From the NCBI GenBank assembly GCA_002721305.1, contig PBKA01000017.1, forward strand, positions 1 through 45,704: 45,704 nt of DNA, read 5' to 3'. The notes below the pieces were generated by a model. That model had not been told where the DNA came from, ran no database searches, and saw nothing but the letters and a program-made list of their open reading frames with translations. Of the stretch, positions 37,574 through 45,704 are shown in pieces (position 1 is the stretch's first letter; each line of letters starts with the position of its first letter). The position numbers and the translations under genes were made by a program. This stretch comes from Acidimicrobiaceae bacterium. Lineage in GTDB: Bacteria > Actinomycetota > Acidimicrobiia > Acidimicrobiales > Poriferisodalaceae.

Positions 37574-39070
37574 GTGGCTCATTTAGAAATTACTCACCGT
37601 GTCGATGATGAAGGGCTGAGACGCGTTCGCTCTCCTAGAACCGATTTGGTGCGCGAAAAGCAATCGGGAGATGACCTATTTTCCTTAGTTGACGGGCCTT
37701 TCGAGTTCTATGAGAGGTCCCTCGTCGTTGAATCAGGACCAAACGGCCATCTTGTCATCGAACGAATCGACTATCAGTTATCTATTCCGTGGTTCGGCCT
37801 TTTCTTCCGCTGGCCTGTCCGTCACGCTCTCCGAAACCGTCGTGAAGACGCCACTACTCCATTTTGGGCACCTCCTGACCATCTGGGTAAGCGAGCAACA
37901 CATGTTTTCGCCACCTTGTGCGCCATTGCTCTTCTTTCGGGATTCCTCTCCAATGCTCCAGCCGAAACGCATACCTACGCTGCTGACGAGTTCATGGTGG
38001 ACCAGCTGAGCCAGGGATTTCTCGGTGCGGTTGTCCGCGTAGGTACTTTGCTCGCAATCGGCTTCGCTATTTTGGCCGACCGTCACGGGCGCAGAAAATT
38101 GTTGACTCTAGCTATTGCGTTCGGAATCGCATTTTCTTGTGCCGCCGCATTGGCCCCTTCGATCGGAATTTTCGCTGCCTGCTTGGTAATCGTCAGAACT
38201 TCCAACGCAACTCTCGCCGCACTGATCGTGGTCTTTGCTCTCGAGGAACTACCCGCCGGAAGCCGGGCGTGGGGACTTTCCGTGCTTGGTCTTTCGGCTG
38301 CCTTGGGAGCCGGGGTAGTCGTGTGGGCGCAACCAGTCGCGGGTTTCGCGGAGTGGTCTTGGCGACTGATATTCGTGATTCCGGTGCTGATGATTCCTCT
38401 CATCGCAAATGCGGTTCGTCAACTCCCTGAAAGCCGTCGATTCGTGCAACACGTAGCGGGTCTCAAGTTGAGAAGCTATTGGAAACGTCTCGCACTGCTA
38501 GGGGGAACCTATTTCTTACTCGGTTTATTCCTTTCGCCTATCGATTGGTTCAGAAACGAATATTTGAGGGACGAGCATGGCTATAGCGCGCTACAGGTAA
38601 GCCTCTTCATCATCACTACCGCGACGCCGGGCGGGATCGGCTTGTATCTTGCGGGACGTATAGCGGACATACGTGGCAGACGAATTGTTGTGGGAGTAGC
38701 AGCAGTTGTTGGACTGGGGTTCACCACCATCTTCTTCAACTCATCGGGGATTTGGCTATGGCCCCTAGCGTTGACTGCTATCACAGTCGCGAGCGGTCTC
38801 TTACCGGCTCTGGGGGTGTACCGAGCTGAAATGTTTCCGACCGCCGTTCGAGCTCGCGCTGCGACAATCGCTGGTGCCATCGGAGTGGTGGGAGGCTCGA
38901 TTGGCATATTGGCCGCTGGGTGGATGCGCGTCCGTTGGGGGTCTTTTGGACCAGCCATGACAATCCTTTGGGCGGGTCCGTTGCTTGCCGCTGCTCTTGT
39001 CTGGAGGAGATTTCACGAAGGGACCCGACGGGAGCTAGAGGCTCTAAACCCAGAAGATCGGATGCCATAG
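37574..39070 (+). CDS. MFS transporter with a soluble N-terminal extension
   Basis: About 498 aa. The C-terminal 390 residues are a 12-helix major facilitator: the A-type motif LADRHGRRKLLTLA between helices 2 and 3 and RIADIRGRRIVVG at the matching place in the second half. The first 110 residues are soluble and beta-rich (GPFEFYERSLVVESG, GHLVIERIDYQLSIPWFGLFFRWPVRHALR), reminiscent of a lipid- or polyketide-binding START-like domain, but the match is loose. The open frame starts at 37415 inside murA; GTG 37574 is the first start outside it. Substrate unknown. Confidence 0.8.
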   Translation: MAHLEITHRVDDEGLRRVRSPRTDLVREKQSGDDLFSLVDGPFEFYERSLVVESGPNGHLVIERIDYQLSIPWFGLFFRWPVRHALRNRREDATTPFWAPPDHLGKRATHVFATLCAIALLSGFLSNAPAETHTYAADEFMVDQLSQGFLGAVVRVGTLLAIGFAILADRHGRRKLLTLAIAFGIAFSCAAALAPSIGIFAACLVIVRTSNATLAALIVVFALEELPAGSRAWGLSVLGLSAALGAGVVVWAQPVAGFAEWSWRLIFVIPVLMIPLIANAVRQLPESRRFVQHVAGLKLRSYWKRLALLGGTYFLLGLFLSPIDWFRNEYLRDEHGYSALQVSLFIITTATPGGIGLYLAGRIADIRGRRIVVGVAAVVGLGFTTIFFNSSGIWLWPLALTAITVASGLLPALGVYRAEMFPTAVRARAATIAGAIGVVGGSIGILAAGWMRVRWGSFGPAMTILWAGPLLAAALVWRRFHEGTRRELEALNPEDRMP

Positions 39071-39074
39071 ACTT

Positions 39075-39662
39075 TCAGGTCATATTGTCCTGCGACAGAG
39101 CTGAAACCCATAGATTCACAGTGTCCACAATTGCTGCGATATGAACTCGGCTTGACGGGTCGTGGCGCCCACCTTCTAGGAATTGGGTCGAAACTTTGCC
39201 CCTTATTTGCATCACGTATCGTTCAAATTCCTCGGGTGATCCAAAAGGGTCATTATTTCCTGAGACAAAGAGTGTGGGGACTTCGATGTCTGCGAAATGT
39301 TCCACACGAAGTTTCTCTGAATGAGCCGGGGGGTGGAGAGGATAGCTAAGGAGAAGTAAACCAGCGGCGGGCATACCTTCGGCCACAGCCATTGAACAGA
39401 TGCGGCCCCCCATGGAGCGGCCTCCGAAGGCCAAGGCATTTGGGTCACACCCCACTTCATCCGCTAGTCGTTCATTATCCTCCAACAGCTCGGCGACGAG
39501 CTTCGGCGCTCGGGGAGGGGGCCGTTTACCCTGGCGACGGTAGGAAAATTCATGTCTGAGCACAGGTAGAGGGGCCAATGATTCTTCCAACGCGAGGAGG
39601 GTCGGGTGTTCTTTGGTGCCGCCGGCGCCGGGCAAAAGTACCAATCCTTCAATGATCGACAC
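39075..39662 (-). CDS. Alpha/beta hydrolase of the KANL3/Tex30 (dienelactone hydrolase-like) group
   Basis: A 195-aa small alpha/beta hydrolase. LVLLPGAGGTKEHP is the oxyanion region, GGRSMGGRICSMAVAEG the nucleophile elbow (Ser), VSGNNDPFGSPEEF the Asp region, and LEGGRHDPSS the catalytic His. The order and short length match the KANL3/Tex30 group. Substrate unknown. The start is GTG 39662 with GAGGAG 7 nt before it. Convergent with the MFS gene, with only 4 nt between stops. Confidence 0.85.
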   Translation of the reverse strand: MSIIEGLVLLPGAGGTKEHPTLLALEESLAPLPVLRHEFSYRRQGKRPPPRAPKLVAELLEDNERLADEVGCDPNALAFGGRSMGGRICSMAVAEGMPAAGLLLLSYPLHPPAHSEKLRVEHFADIEVPTLFVSGNNDPFGSPEEFERYVMQIRGKVSTQFLEGGRHDPSSRVHIAAIVDTVNLWVSALSQDNMT

Positions 39663-39718
39663 GGAGACTCCTCATGTGGGCAGAATAGGTGTCACAACGG
39701 TTGAGAGGTGCCATATAG

Positions 39719-40516
39719 ATGACGACGGGCGAATTAGGAAATGGAACAATATTGACGGCAATCGTCGACGGCGTTGGCGTGATCACCCTCAACCGTCCAG
39801 AAGTTAGAAACGCCTTAAGCAGCGAACTCCTAGGGGCTTTACCCGTAGCGATGCTTTCGCTGGACCAAAATCCCGACGTCGATGTGCTGGTCCTTACCGG
39901 AACTGATCCGGCATTCTGCGCCGGCCTCGACTTAAGAGAATTGGGTGATTCTGGCGGCAACATAAGCCCAGATTCCTCACCTGAACCCGAAGGTCCTTTC
40001 CCGGAACGATCTAAACCTTTGATCGGCGCCATTAATGGCGTAGCTGTGACAGGAGGGCTGGAGCTCGCGCTCGCATGCGATTTTCTTGTCGCATCAGATC
40101 GCGCGAGCTTCGCCGATACTCACGCTCGAGTAGGGGTCATGCCCGGTTGGGGACTGAGCGTCCTTTTGCCTCAAGCAATCGGAGTTCGACGAGCACGAGA
40201 GATGAGTCTTACTGGCAACTACGTCGACGCAGCAACTGCCGCTCAATGGGGTTTAGTGAACCATGTCGTGTCACACGACGTACTGCTAGAAACAGTGCAT
40301 TCACTCGCTTTAGATATTCGCTCTAACGACCAGCTGGGAGTGCAGCAGATGCTCGAGACTTATTCTCGAACCGCTAACACAACAGTCGCTGAAGGTTGGA
40401 AAATAGAGGCGTCGATGGGAAGCGAATGGCTAAGGAACACCGAATTCAAACCTGAAAAGGTGGCGCAGCGTCGAGCAGATATACAGAGTCGAGGCCGCGA
40501 TCAGAACAGGCCATAA
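39719..40516 (+). CDS. Enoyl-CoA hydratase/isomerase family protein
   Basis: A 265-aa crotonase-fold protein that should act on an acyl-CoA thioester. The oxyanion hole is formed by AFCAGLDLRE and NGVAVTGGLELALACD. Glu115 matches Glu144 of rat enoyl-CoA hydratase; the second catalytic Glu (rat Glu164) is His135 (FADTHARVGVMPGWG). That form is common in actinobacterial EchA paralogues, so true hydratase activity is uncertain. GAGAGG lies about 10 nt before the ATG. Divergent from the Tex30-like hydrolase gene by 56 bp. Confidence 0.9.
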   Translation: MTTGELGNGTILTAIVDGVGVITLNRPEVRNALSSELLGALPVAMLSLDQNPDVDVLVLTGTDPAFCAGLDLRELGDSGGNISPDSSPEPEGPFPERSKPLIGAINGVAVTGGLELALACDFLVASDRASFADTHARVGVMPGWGLSVLLPQAIGVRRAREMSLTGNYVDAATAAQWGLVNHVVSHDVLLETVHSLALDIRSNDQLGVQQMLETYSRTANTTVAEGWKIEASMGSEWLRNTEFKPEKVAQRRADIQSRGRDQNRP

Positions 40517-40517
40517 G

Positions 40518-41723
40518 TTAGTTCCGACGAGTGTCGATCATTCGGACAATCCGGTCCGCTATCTCCAGGCTGGCCGTAGCTGCGGGACTGGGTGCGTTCA
40601 GCACGTGCAGACTGTTTTTCGCTTGAGTAATTGAAAAATCATCAAGCAGCGCCCCCTCGGCATCCATGGCCTGCGCTCGCACTCCTGCAGGACTCTCTTC
40701 AAGGTCATTGGAACTAACGTCGGGAACTAAACGCTGTAGGGCTCGCACAAAGGCCGATTTGCTAATCGAGCGCCATACTTCTCCGGTTCCTGTTCGCCAA
40801 TATTTGCGGGCTAGTTTCCACAAACCCCGATTCGTTAGGTGCTCCATCACTTGACGAGTCTTGATGTCTCGCCATGTGTATCCCTCTCGCGCAAGCGCCA
40901 GTACAGCATTCGGACCGGCGTGAACGGAACCGTCGATCATACGAGTTAAGTGAACTCCCAAAAAAGGAAAACTGGGATCCGGTACCGGATAGATCAATCC
41001 CCGAACCAGGTGGCGGCGTTCAGGAACCACCTCGTAGTATTCACCTCGAAAGGGAACTATTCGGTTGCCGTTCGAAGCACTGACCATCTCAGCTACCTGG
41101 TCACTTCTAAGCCCAGCGCAATTCACTACAAGGTCAGCGAGGATTTCGCCCCTAGAGCTGGATAAGCGAGCACCTTCAGAAGATTCCTCTATACCCAGCA
41201 GCGTTGTCTCATATATTACTCTGCCCCCTTCAGCCTCTATTTCGGTGCTCAATGCGTCACACACCGCGGAGTAAGAGACAATTCCAGTGGAAGGAACATG
41301 CAGAGCTTCGATACCGGCGCAGTAGGGTTCAATTTCTGATAGCCGGGATTTGTCGATGAGTTCCGCTTTTAGGCCGTTCTGATCGGCTCTGGTTCGTAAT
41401 GCTCGAAGGCGATCTATCTCATCGCTGCCGGTAGCTACTATGACCTTCCCACACACTTCGTACCTAATACCGCGTTCCTCACAAAATGCCACCATGGCGC
41501 TGCGACCAGCGACCGCTAGTTCTGCCTTCATGGATCCCGGCGTGTAATAAATTCCCGAGTGAAGCACACCAGAGTTACGGCCGGTCTGATGATGAGCCGC
41601 CCCAGATTCTCGTTCAATTACTAGTACCGACGCTCCAGGGTGCTGAGCGAGATAGCGATGCGCTGTTGCTAGCCCGATGATGCCTGCTCCGACAATCACT
41701 ACATCCGCATGGTCAATATTCAA
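40518..41723 (-). CDS. lhgO: L-2-hydroxyglutarate oxidase/dehydrogenase
   Basis: FAD-dependent oxidation of L-2-hydroxyglutarate to 2-oxoglutarate. The protein has 401 aa with GXGXXG FAD-binding ADVVIVGAGIIGLATAHRYL, the family motif QTGRNSGVLHSGIYYTPGSMKA, VNCAGLRSDQVA, and a C-terminal flavin-binding GVRAQAMDAEGALLDDFSI. One base separates its stop from that of the enoyl-CoA hydratase gene. It is followed upstream by the J-domain gene 3 nt away on the same strand. Confidence 0.93.
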   Translation of the reverse strand: MNIDHADVVIVGAGIIGLATAHRYLAQHPGASVLVIERESGAAHHQTGRNSGVLHSGIYYTPGSMKAELAVAGRSAMVAFCEERGIRYEVCGKVIVATGSDEIDRLRALRTRADQNGLKAELIDKSRLSEIEPYCAGIEALHVPSTGIVSYSAVCDALSTEIEAEGGRVIYETTLLGIEESSEGARLSSSRGEILADLVVNCAGLRSDQVAEMVSASNGNRIVPFRGEYYEVVPERRHLVRGLIYPVPDPSFPFLGVHLTRMIDGSVHAGPNAVLALAREGYTWRDIKTRQVMEHLTNRGLWKLARKYWRTGTGEVWRSISKSAFVRALQRLVPDVSSNDLEESPAGVRAQAMDAEGALLDDFSITQAKNSLHVLNAPSPAATASLEIADRIVRMIDTRRN

Positions 41724-41726
41724 CGA

Positions 41727-42449
41727 CTACGCACTCCTTCGGTCAAGAAGGATATTGCGGGCCGCCGTTAACGTCTCGATACGGCTTCCCGCGTCTTCTG
41801 CCGACCCGCCATGGTCTGGGTGCGCGTTTCGCAGAAGACGTCGAAAGGTACGCCGCACTAGCCGCGAATCTGGCAAGTTTTCAGTCTGTTGTTGAGGAAA
41901 CCCGAGTATCCCGAGGGCCCACACTATTGGATCTACGTCGACGCGTGAGTCCCAAGTTCCTTTGGGTAGGTCACCGGAAAGGTATCGCAACAAGTCGTCG
42001 TGGTCATGGCCTTGCCATCTTCTGGCAGAACGCAGCAAGGTCAACAAAGCCCTTCGGGTGTCTCCAGGCTGATCACTAGCACGATAAAGGGCTGCCAATA
42101 TGTGCGGTTCGGGACGATCGCCGGGCGCTAAGTCCAACGACATCCGACCGTTTGTGGCGGTAACAAGTCGATGGGTGGAACGCGTCAGGCCGATGCGGTC
42201 CCTCTGCAGTCGATGTCGAAGACGAGGTTGAGGAATTCGAGCACCGACTTCCAGCAGATTCAACAGTGCGGTCAAGTCATTGTTCTCCTCATCTCCGAGC
42301 TGTTGGGCGTAGACAGCTACCACCGCTCCGAGCAACAGTCCGCCAGGGCCGGGTTGAGGTTCAAACTTCAGTTGATCTTCGCCCAACGCCACGCGACGCG
42401 TTGGAACCGCCGGCCGAGAATGCCAAACGTTGAGCTCAGCCAAAATCAC
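41727..42449 (-). CDS. J-domain (DnaJ-like) protein of unknown partner
   Basis: A 240-aa protein whose last 70 residues look like a J domain: helix [16 protein letters not shown], the HPD tripeptide in NAHPDHGG, helix [15 protein letters not shown]. The first 165 residues are not recognised; they are Arg-rich and helical. There is no Gly/Phe or Cys-rich region, so it is not a full DnaJ; it would bring DnaK to a specific client. Starts at GTG 42449, 7 nt after TAGCGT. Only 3 nt separate it from lhgO, so the two are probably one transcript. Confidence 0.75.
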   Translation of the reverse strand: MILAELNVWHSRPAVPTRRVALGEDQLKFEPQPGPGGLLLGAVVAVYAQQLGDEENNDLTALLNLLEVGARIPQPRLRHRLQRDRIGLTRSTHRLVTATNGRMSLDLAPGDRPEPHILAALYRASDQPGDTRRALLTLLRSARRWQGHDHDDLLRYLSGDLPKGTWDSRVDVDPIVWALGILGFPQQQTENLPDSRLVRRTFRRLLRNAHPDHGGSAEDAGSRIETLTAARNILLDRRSA

Positions 42450-42456
42450 TCTATGG

Positions 42457-42462
42457 ACGCTA
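42457..42462 (-). promoter_or_regulatory. Candidate -10 element of the J-domain gene
   Basis: Minus-strand TAGCGT, 7 nt before GTG 42449; no Shine-Dalgarno lies between. Confidence 0.42.
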
Positions 42463-42507
42463 CTAGGCGAAGTATCAACAGACTCATACTTGTTGCTCTC
42501 GAGGGGC

Positions 42508-42513
42508 TAGGGT
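42508..42513 (+). promoter_or_regulatory. Candidate -10 element of glpX
   Basis: TAGGGT, 8 nt before the ATG at 42522; no Shine-Dalgarno lies between. Confidence 0.38.
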
Positions 42514-42521
42514 CACTTTGC

Positions 42522-43517
42522 ATGGCTGATTCACATTCTGAGCTTCCTGATCGCAACCTCGCACTCGAATTGGTACGTACCACCGAGGCCGCGGCTTTGG
42601 CTGCTGCTCGATGGATGGGTAGAGGCGACAAGGAGGGAGCAGATGGTGCTGCCGTCGACGCTATGAGAATCATTCTGGGTTCAGTTCCCATGGACGGTTT
42701 TGTGGTTATAGGTGAGGGCGAGAAGGACGAAGCTCCGATGCTGTACAACGGGGAAGCCATTGGTGACGGCACAGGGGCAAAAACCGATATAGCGGTCGAC
42801 CCGATAGATGGGACCACACTGACGTCACTCGGTCGCGGTAACGCGATTTCGGTTATCGCTGTCGCTCCCCGGGGGACAATGTTCGACCCTGGGCCTTGCG
42901 TCTATATGGAAAAGATCGCCGTAGGTCCAAAGTCAAAGGGTTTAGTGTCAATCGACAAAAGCCCGACCGAGAATTTAGCGGCAATTGCTCAAGCGACCGG
43001 TAGAGGGGTTCGTGACTTGACGGCGGTCATTCTTGACCGTGATAGACACGCTGAACTAATTGATGAAGTTCGTCAAAGCGGAGCCCGAATTCGCCTAATA
43101 CCTGATGGCGACGTGGCTGGTGCCATAGCGACAGCCACAAGCGACGGGGCAGATGTGCTCTTTGGGGTAGGAGGAACTCCCGAAGGAGTAATTTCCGCTG
43201 CTGCACTGAAGTGTCTCGGTGGAGAAATGCAAGGGAAGCTTTGGCCAAGGAACCGAAGTGAACGGCAGGCAGCAGTTGATGCCGGATATGACCTCGATCG
43301 CGTTCTTCATACAGACGACCTCATTCGATCTGACGATGTATTTTTCGCGGCCACAGGTATCACCGATGGCGAATTGCTGCGCGGCATCCGATTTACAGCT
43401 GAGGGCGCTATTTCGGACTCTCTGGTGATGAGGTCGCAAAGTGGAACGGTGCGCCGCATCGAAGCGACACACAACATCGCTAAATTGAGCGAATTTTCTT
43501 CGGTGGATTTCACCTAA
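42522..43517 (+). CDS. glpX: Class II fructose-1,6-bisphosphatase
   Basis: Gluconeogenic phosphatase, 331 aa. The metal-binding acidic residues lie in [15 protein letters not shown] and [13 protein letters not shown]; later [29 protein letters not shown] is typical of GlpX. The reading frame is open from 42171, which would overlap the J-domain gene antisense; ATG 42522 gives the family N-terminus ([26 protein letters not shown]). Confidence 0.95.
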   Translation: MADSHSELPDRNLALELVRTTEAAALAAARWMGRGDKEGADGAAVDAMRIILGSVPMDGFVVIGEGEKDEAPMLYNGEAIGDGTGAKTDIAVDPIDGTTLTSLGRGNAISVIAVAPRGTMFDPGPCVYMEKIAVGPKSKGLVSIDKSPTENLAAIAQATGRGVRDLTAVILDRDRHAELIDEVRQSGARIRLIPDGDVAGAIATATSDGADVLFGVGGTPEGVISAAALKCLGGEMQGKLWPRNRSERQAAVDAGYDLDRVLHTDDLIRSDDVFFAATGITDGELLRGIRFTAEGAISDSLVMRSQSGTVRRIEATHNIAKLSEFSSVDFT

Positions 43518-43566
43518 CAAGTTCTGCCACCACGGAATCTGAGCAGGTCCTCACCTTCTTCGGCCC

Positions 43567-43572
43567 TATGCT
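43567..43572 (+). promoter_or_regulatory. Candidate -10 element of hisI
   Basis: TATGCT lies 7 nt before the in-frame ATG at 43580. An earlier ATG (43568) lies inside the element itself. Confidence 0.42.
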
Positions 43573-43579
43573 CACTCCT

Positions 43580-43996
43580 ATGGTCCAACCAAACGACTTA
43601 GAAGAAGGCACAGCCCAGCAACTCGACTTCAACAAAATCAGTGCAATCGGCCGAGACGGGCACCAAGTCATTCCCGTAGTTCTTCAAGAGGTCGACTCAG
43701 GCGACGTGTTATTCGTGGGTTACGCCAACGAAGAGGCTCTGCGCATGACTCTCGAACTCAGAAGCGCGGTGCTCTATTCGACTTCTCGAAATGAGATCTG
43801 GCACAAGGGTGCCACTTCGGGAGACACCTTGTCTCTAGTAGACGTTCGTGTTAACTGCGAACAGAACTCGCTGCTGTACCGAGTGAGGCGCGAGGGGCGA
43901 GGGGCTTGCCACACGCTGGGGTTTGACGGCTCGAGCAGATCGGGTTGTTATTACCGCGCGGTCGTTGGCAACGACGAATTGATGTTTGTCCAGTAA
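43580..43996 (+). CDS. hisI: Phosphoribosyl-AMP cyclohydrolase
   Basis: Third step of histidine synthesis, opening the purine ring of PR-AMP; zinc enzyme. About 138 aa, single-domain, without the HisE half. GDVLFVGYANEEALRMTL, SRNEIWHKGATSGDTL, and the metal Cys residues in DVRVNCEQNSLLYRV and GACHTLG. Start 43580 is preferred because of the -10-like TATGCT 7 nt upstream; ATG 43568 would add four residues. Convergent with atpC. Confidence 0.93.
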   Translation: MVQPNDLEEGTAQQLDFNKISAIGRDGHQVIPVVLQEVDSGDVLFVGYANEEALRMTLELRSAVLYSTSRNEIWHKGATSGDTLSLVDVRVNCEQNSLLYRVRREGRGACHTLGFDGSSRSGCYYRAVVGNDELMFVQ

Positions 43997-44032
43997 CCCT
44001 TTAAACCGATCCGAAATGGTACTCGCGGAAAG

Positions 44033-44416
44033 TTAGTTAGCTCCGGCTACTTGGATCCGAGTTTCCGCCCACTTCTTCGCGGTGGCAGCTTCAGTATCAT
44101 CGTCATCGGAGGCCAGCGCTTGATCGGCCGCTTGTAGGTCCGCTCGGGCTTCTTCGACGTCGATATCTTGAGCAGCCATAGCGTCATCACTGAGAATGGT
44201 GACAGCGTTGGCACTCACTTCTACAAAGCCACCGTTGATTGCTAGCGAGACGACACCATCGTCAGCCCAAAGTTGTGTTTGACCGATATCAAGAGCGCCA
44301 ATGAACGGCGCATGGTTGTCAAGGAAGGCGATATCTCCGTCAACGGTACGGGTGACGACTTGAGAACATTCCCCTGAGAAAAGCACCGCTTCGGGTGAGA
44401 CAAGTTCAACTTGCAT
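44033..44416 (-). CDS. atpC: ATP synthase epsilon subunit
   Basis: Rotor-stalk subunit of F1, which couples rotation to catalysis and can inhibit ATP hydrolysis. The protein has 127 aa: N-terminal beta-sandwich (VELVSPEAVLFSGECSQVVTRTVDGDIAFLDNHAPFIGAL) and a C-terminal two-helix part (VEEARADLQAADQAL). 20 nt downstream of atpD, the usual order and last gene of the atp operon. Confidence 0.95.
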   Translation of the reverse strand: MQVELVSPEAVLFSGECSQVVTRTVDGDIAFLDNHAPFIGALDIGQTQLWADDGVVSLAINGGFVEVSANAVTILSDDAMAAQDIDVEEARADLQAADQALASDDDDTEAATAKKWAETRIQVAGAN

Positions 44417-44436
44417 ATATCAGCCTCACTTACCAA

Positions 44437-45704
<1,268 letters not shown>

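Noticed and set aside
42171-42521. Long upstream extension of glpX.
   Set aside because: It runs antisense through the J-domain gene, while the GlpX family begins near ATG 42522.

Overview
The window reads as a piece of chromosome from an actinomycete, most likely the class Acidimicrobiia. This is inferred from the gene families: a mycobacterial-type SerC, a MurA with Asp in place of the catalytic Cys, TIGR03086-type proteins, a DUF4332 protein, citramalate synthase, a PASTA kinase and GatCAB. GC content is moderate and genes are packed tightly, with many ATGA-type overlaps. I see no mobile element, CRISPR array, phage gene or rRNA. One tRNA gene is present. The window cuts two genes, livH at the left edge and atpD at the right edge.

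Layout. 1-2441 is a branched-chain amino acid ABC importer operon (livG-livF-livH, minus strand). 2663-8636 is a minus-strand block: leuB-cimA behind an attenuator-like leader, then an unknown gene, two tandem DinB/TIGR03086-like genes, gltX and tRNA-Gln. 8732-12188 (plus) holds greA, an alpha/beta hydrolase and leuCD. 12203-16148 holds an aspartate-type aminotransferase with serA (minus) and serC divergently. 16217-20349 (minus) is ilvB-ilvN-ilvC-yqgE behind a second attenuator leader. 20442-22184 (plus) holds a glucose/sorbosone dehydrogenase-like protein and a DUF4332 protein. 22199-27603 (minus) holds a PASTA kinase, a ferredoxin and gatC-gatA-gatB. 27683-37529 mixes ligA, mnmA with a cysteine desulfurase, a methyltransferase, an SRPBCC-kinase fusion, meaB and murA with small unknown genes. 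37574-45704 holds an MFS transporter, acyl-CoA and 2-hydroxyglutarate enzymes, a J-domain protein, glpX, hisI and atpC/atpD.

How the genes work together. Nearly a whole branched-chain amino acid pathway is here: CimA (pyruvate to citramalate), LeuCD and LeuB (chain elongation for both Ile and Leu), and IlvBN and IlvC. Import genes lie at the left edge. ilvD, ilvE and leuA are not in the window. The two main operons each start with a short leader peptide next to hairpins. The leuB-cimA leader ends in Ile-Ile-Ile-Ser; the ilvB leader ends in Leu-Val-Val-Pro-Ala and is followed by a clear intrinsic terminator. The Ile codons sit upstream of exactly the citramalate (Ile) branch, so the control appears pathway-specific.

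A second theme is transcription start. At least nine genes have a TAnnnT hexamer 6-8 nt before the start codon and no convincing Shine-Dalgarno sequence, which fits leaderless mRNAs. Both attenuator leader ORFs have a similar layout. Other points of note are a PASTA kinase whose DFG motif is missing, an SRPBCC domain fused to a phosphotransferase with an altered metal-site Asp, an MFS transporter with a long soluble N-terminal part, and a MurA predicted to resist fosfomycin.
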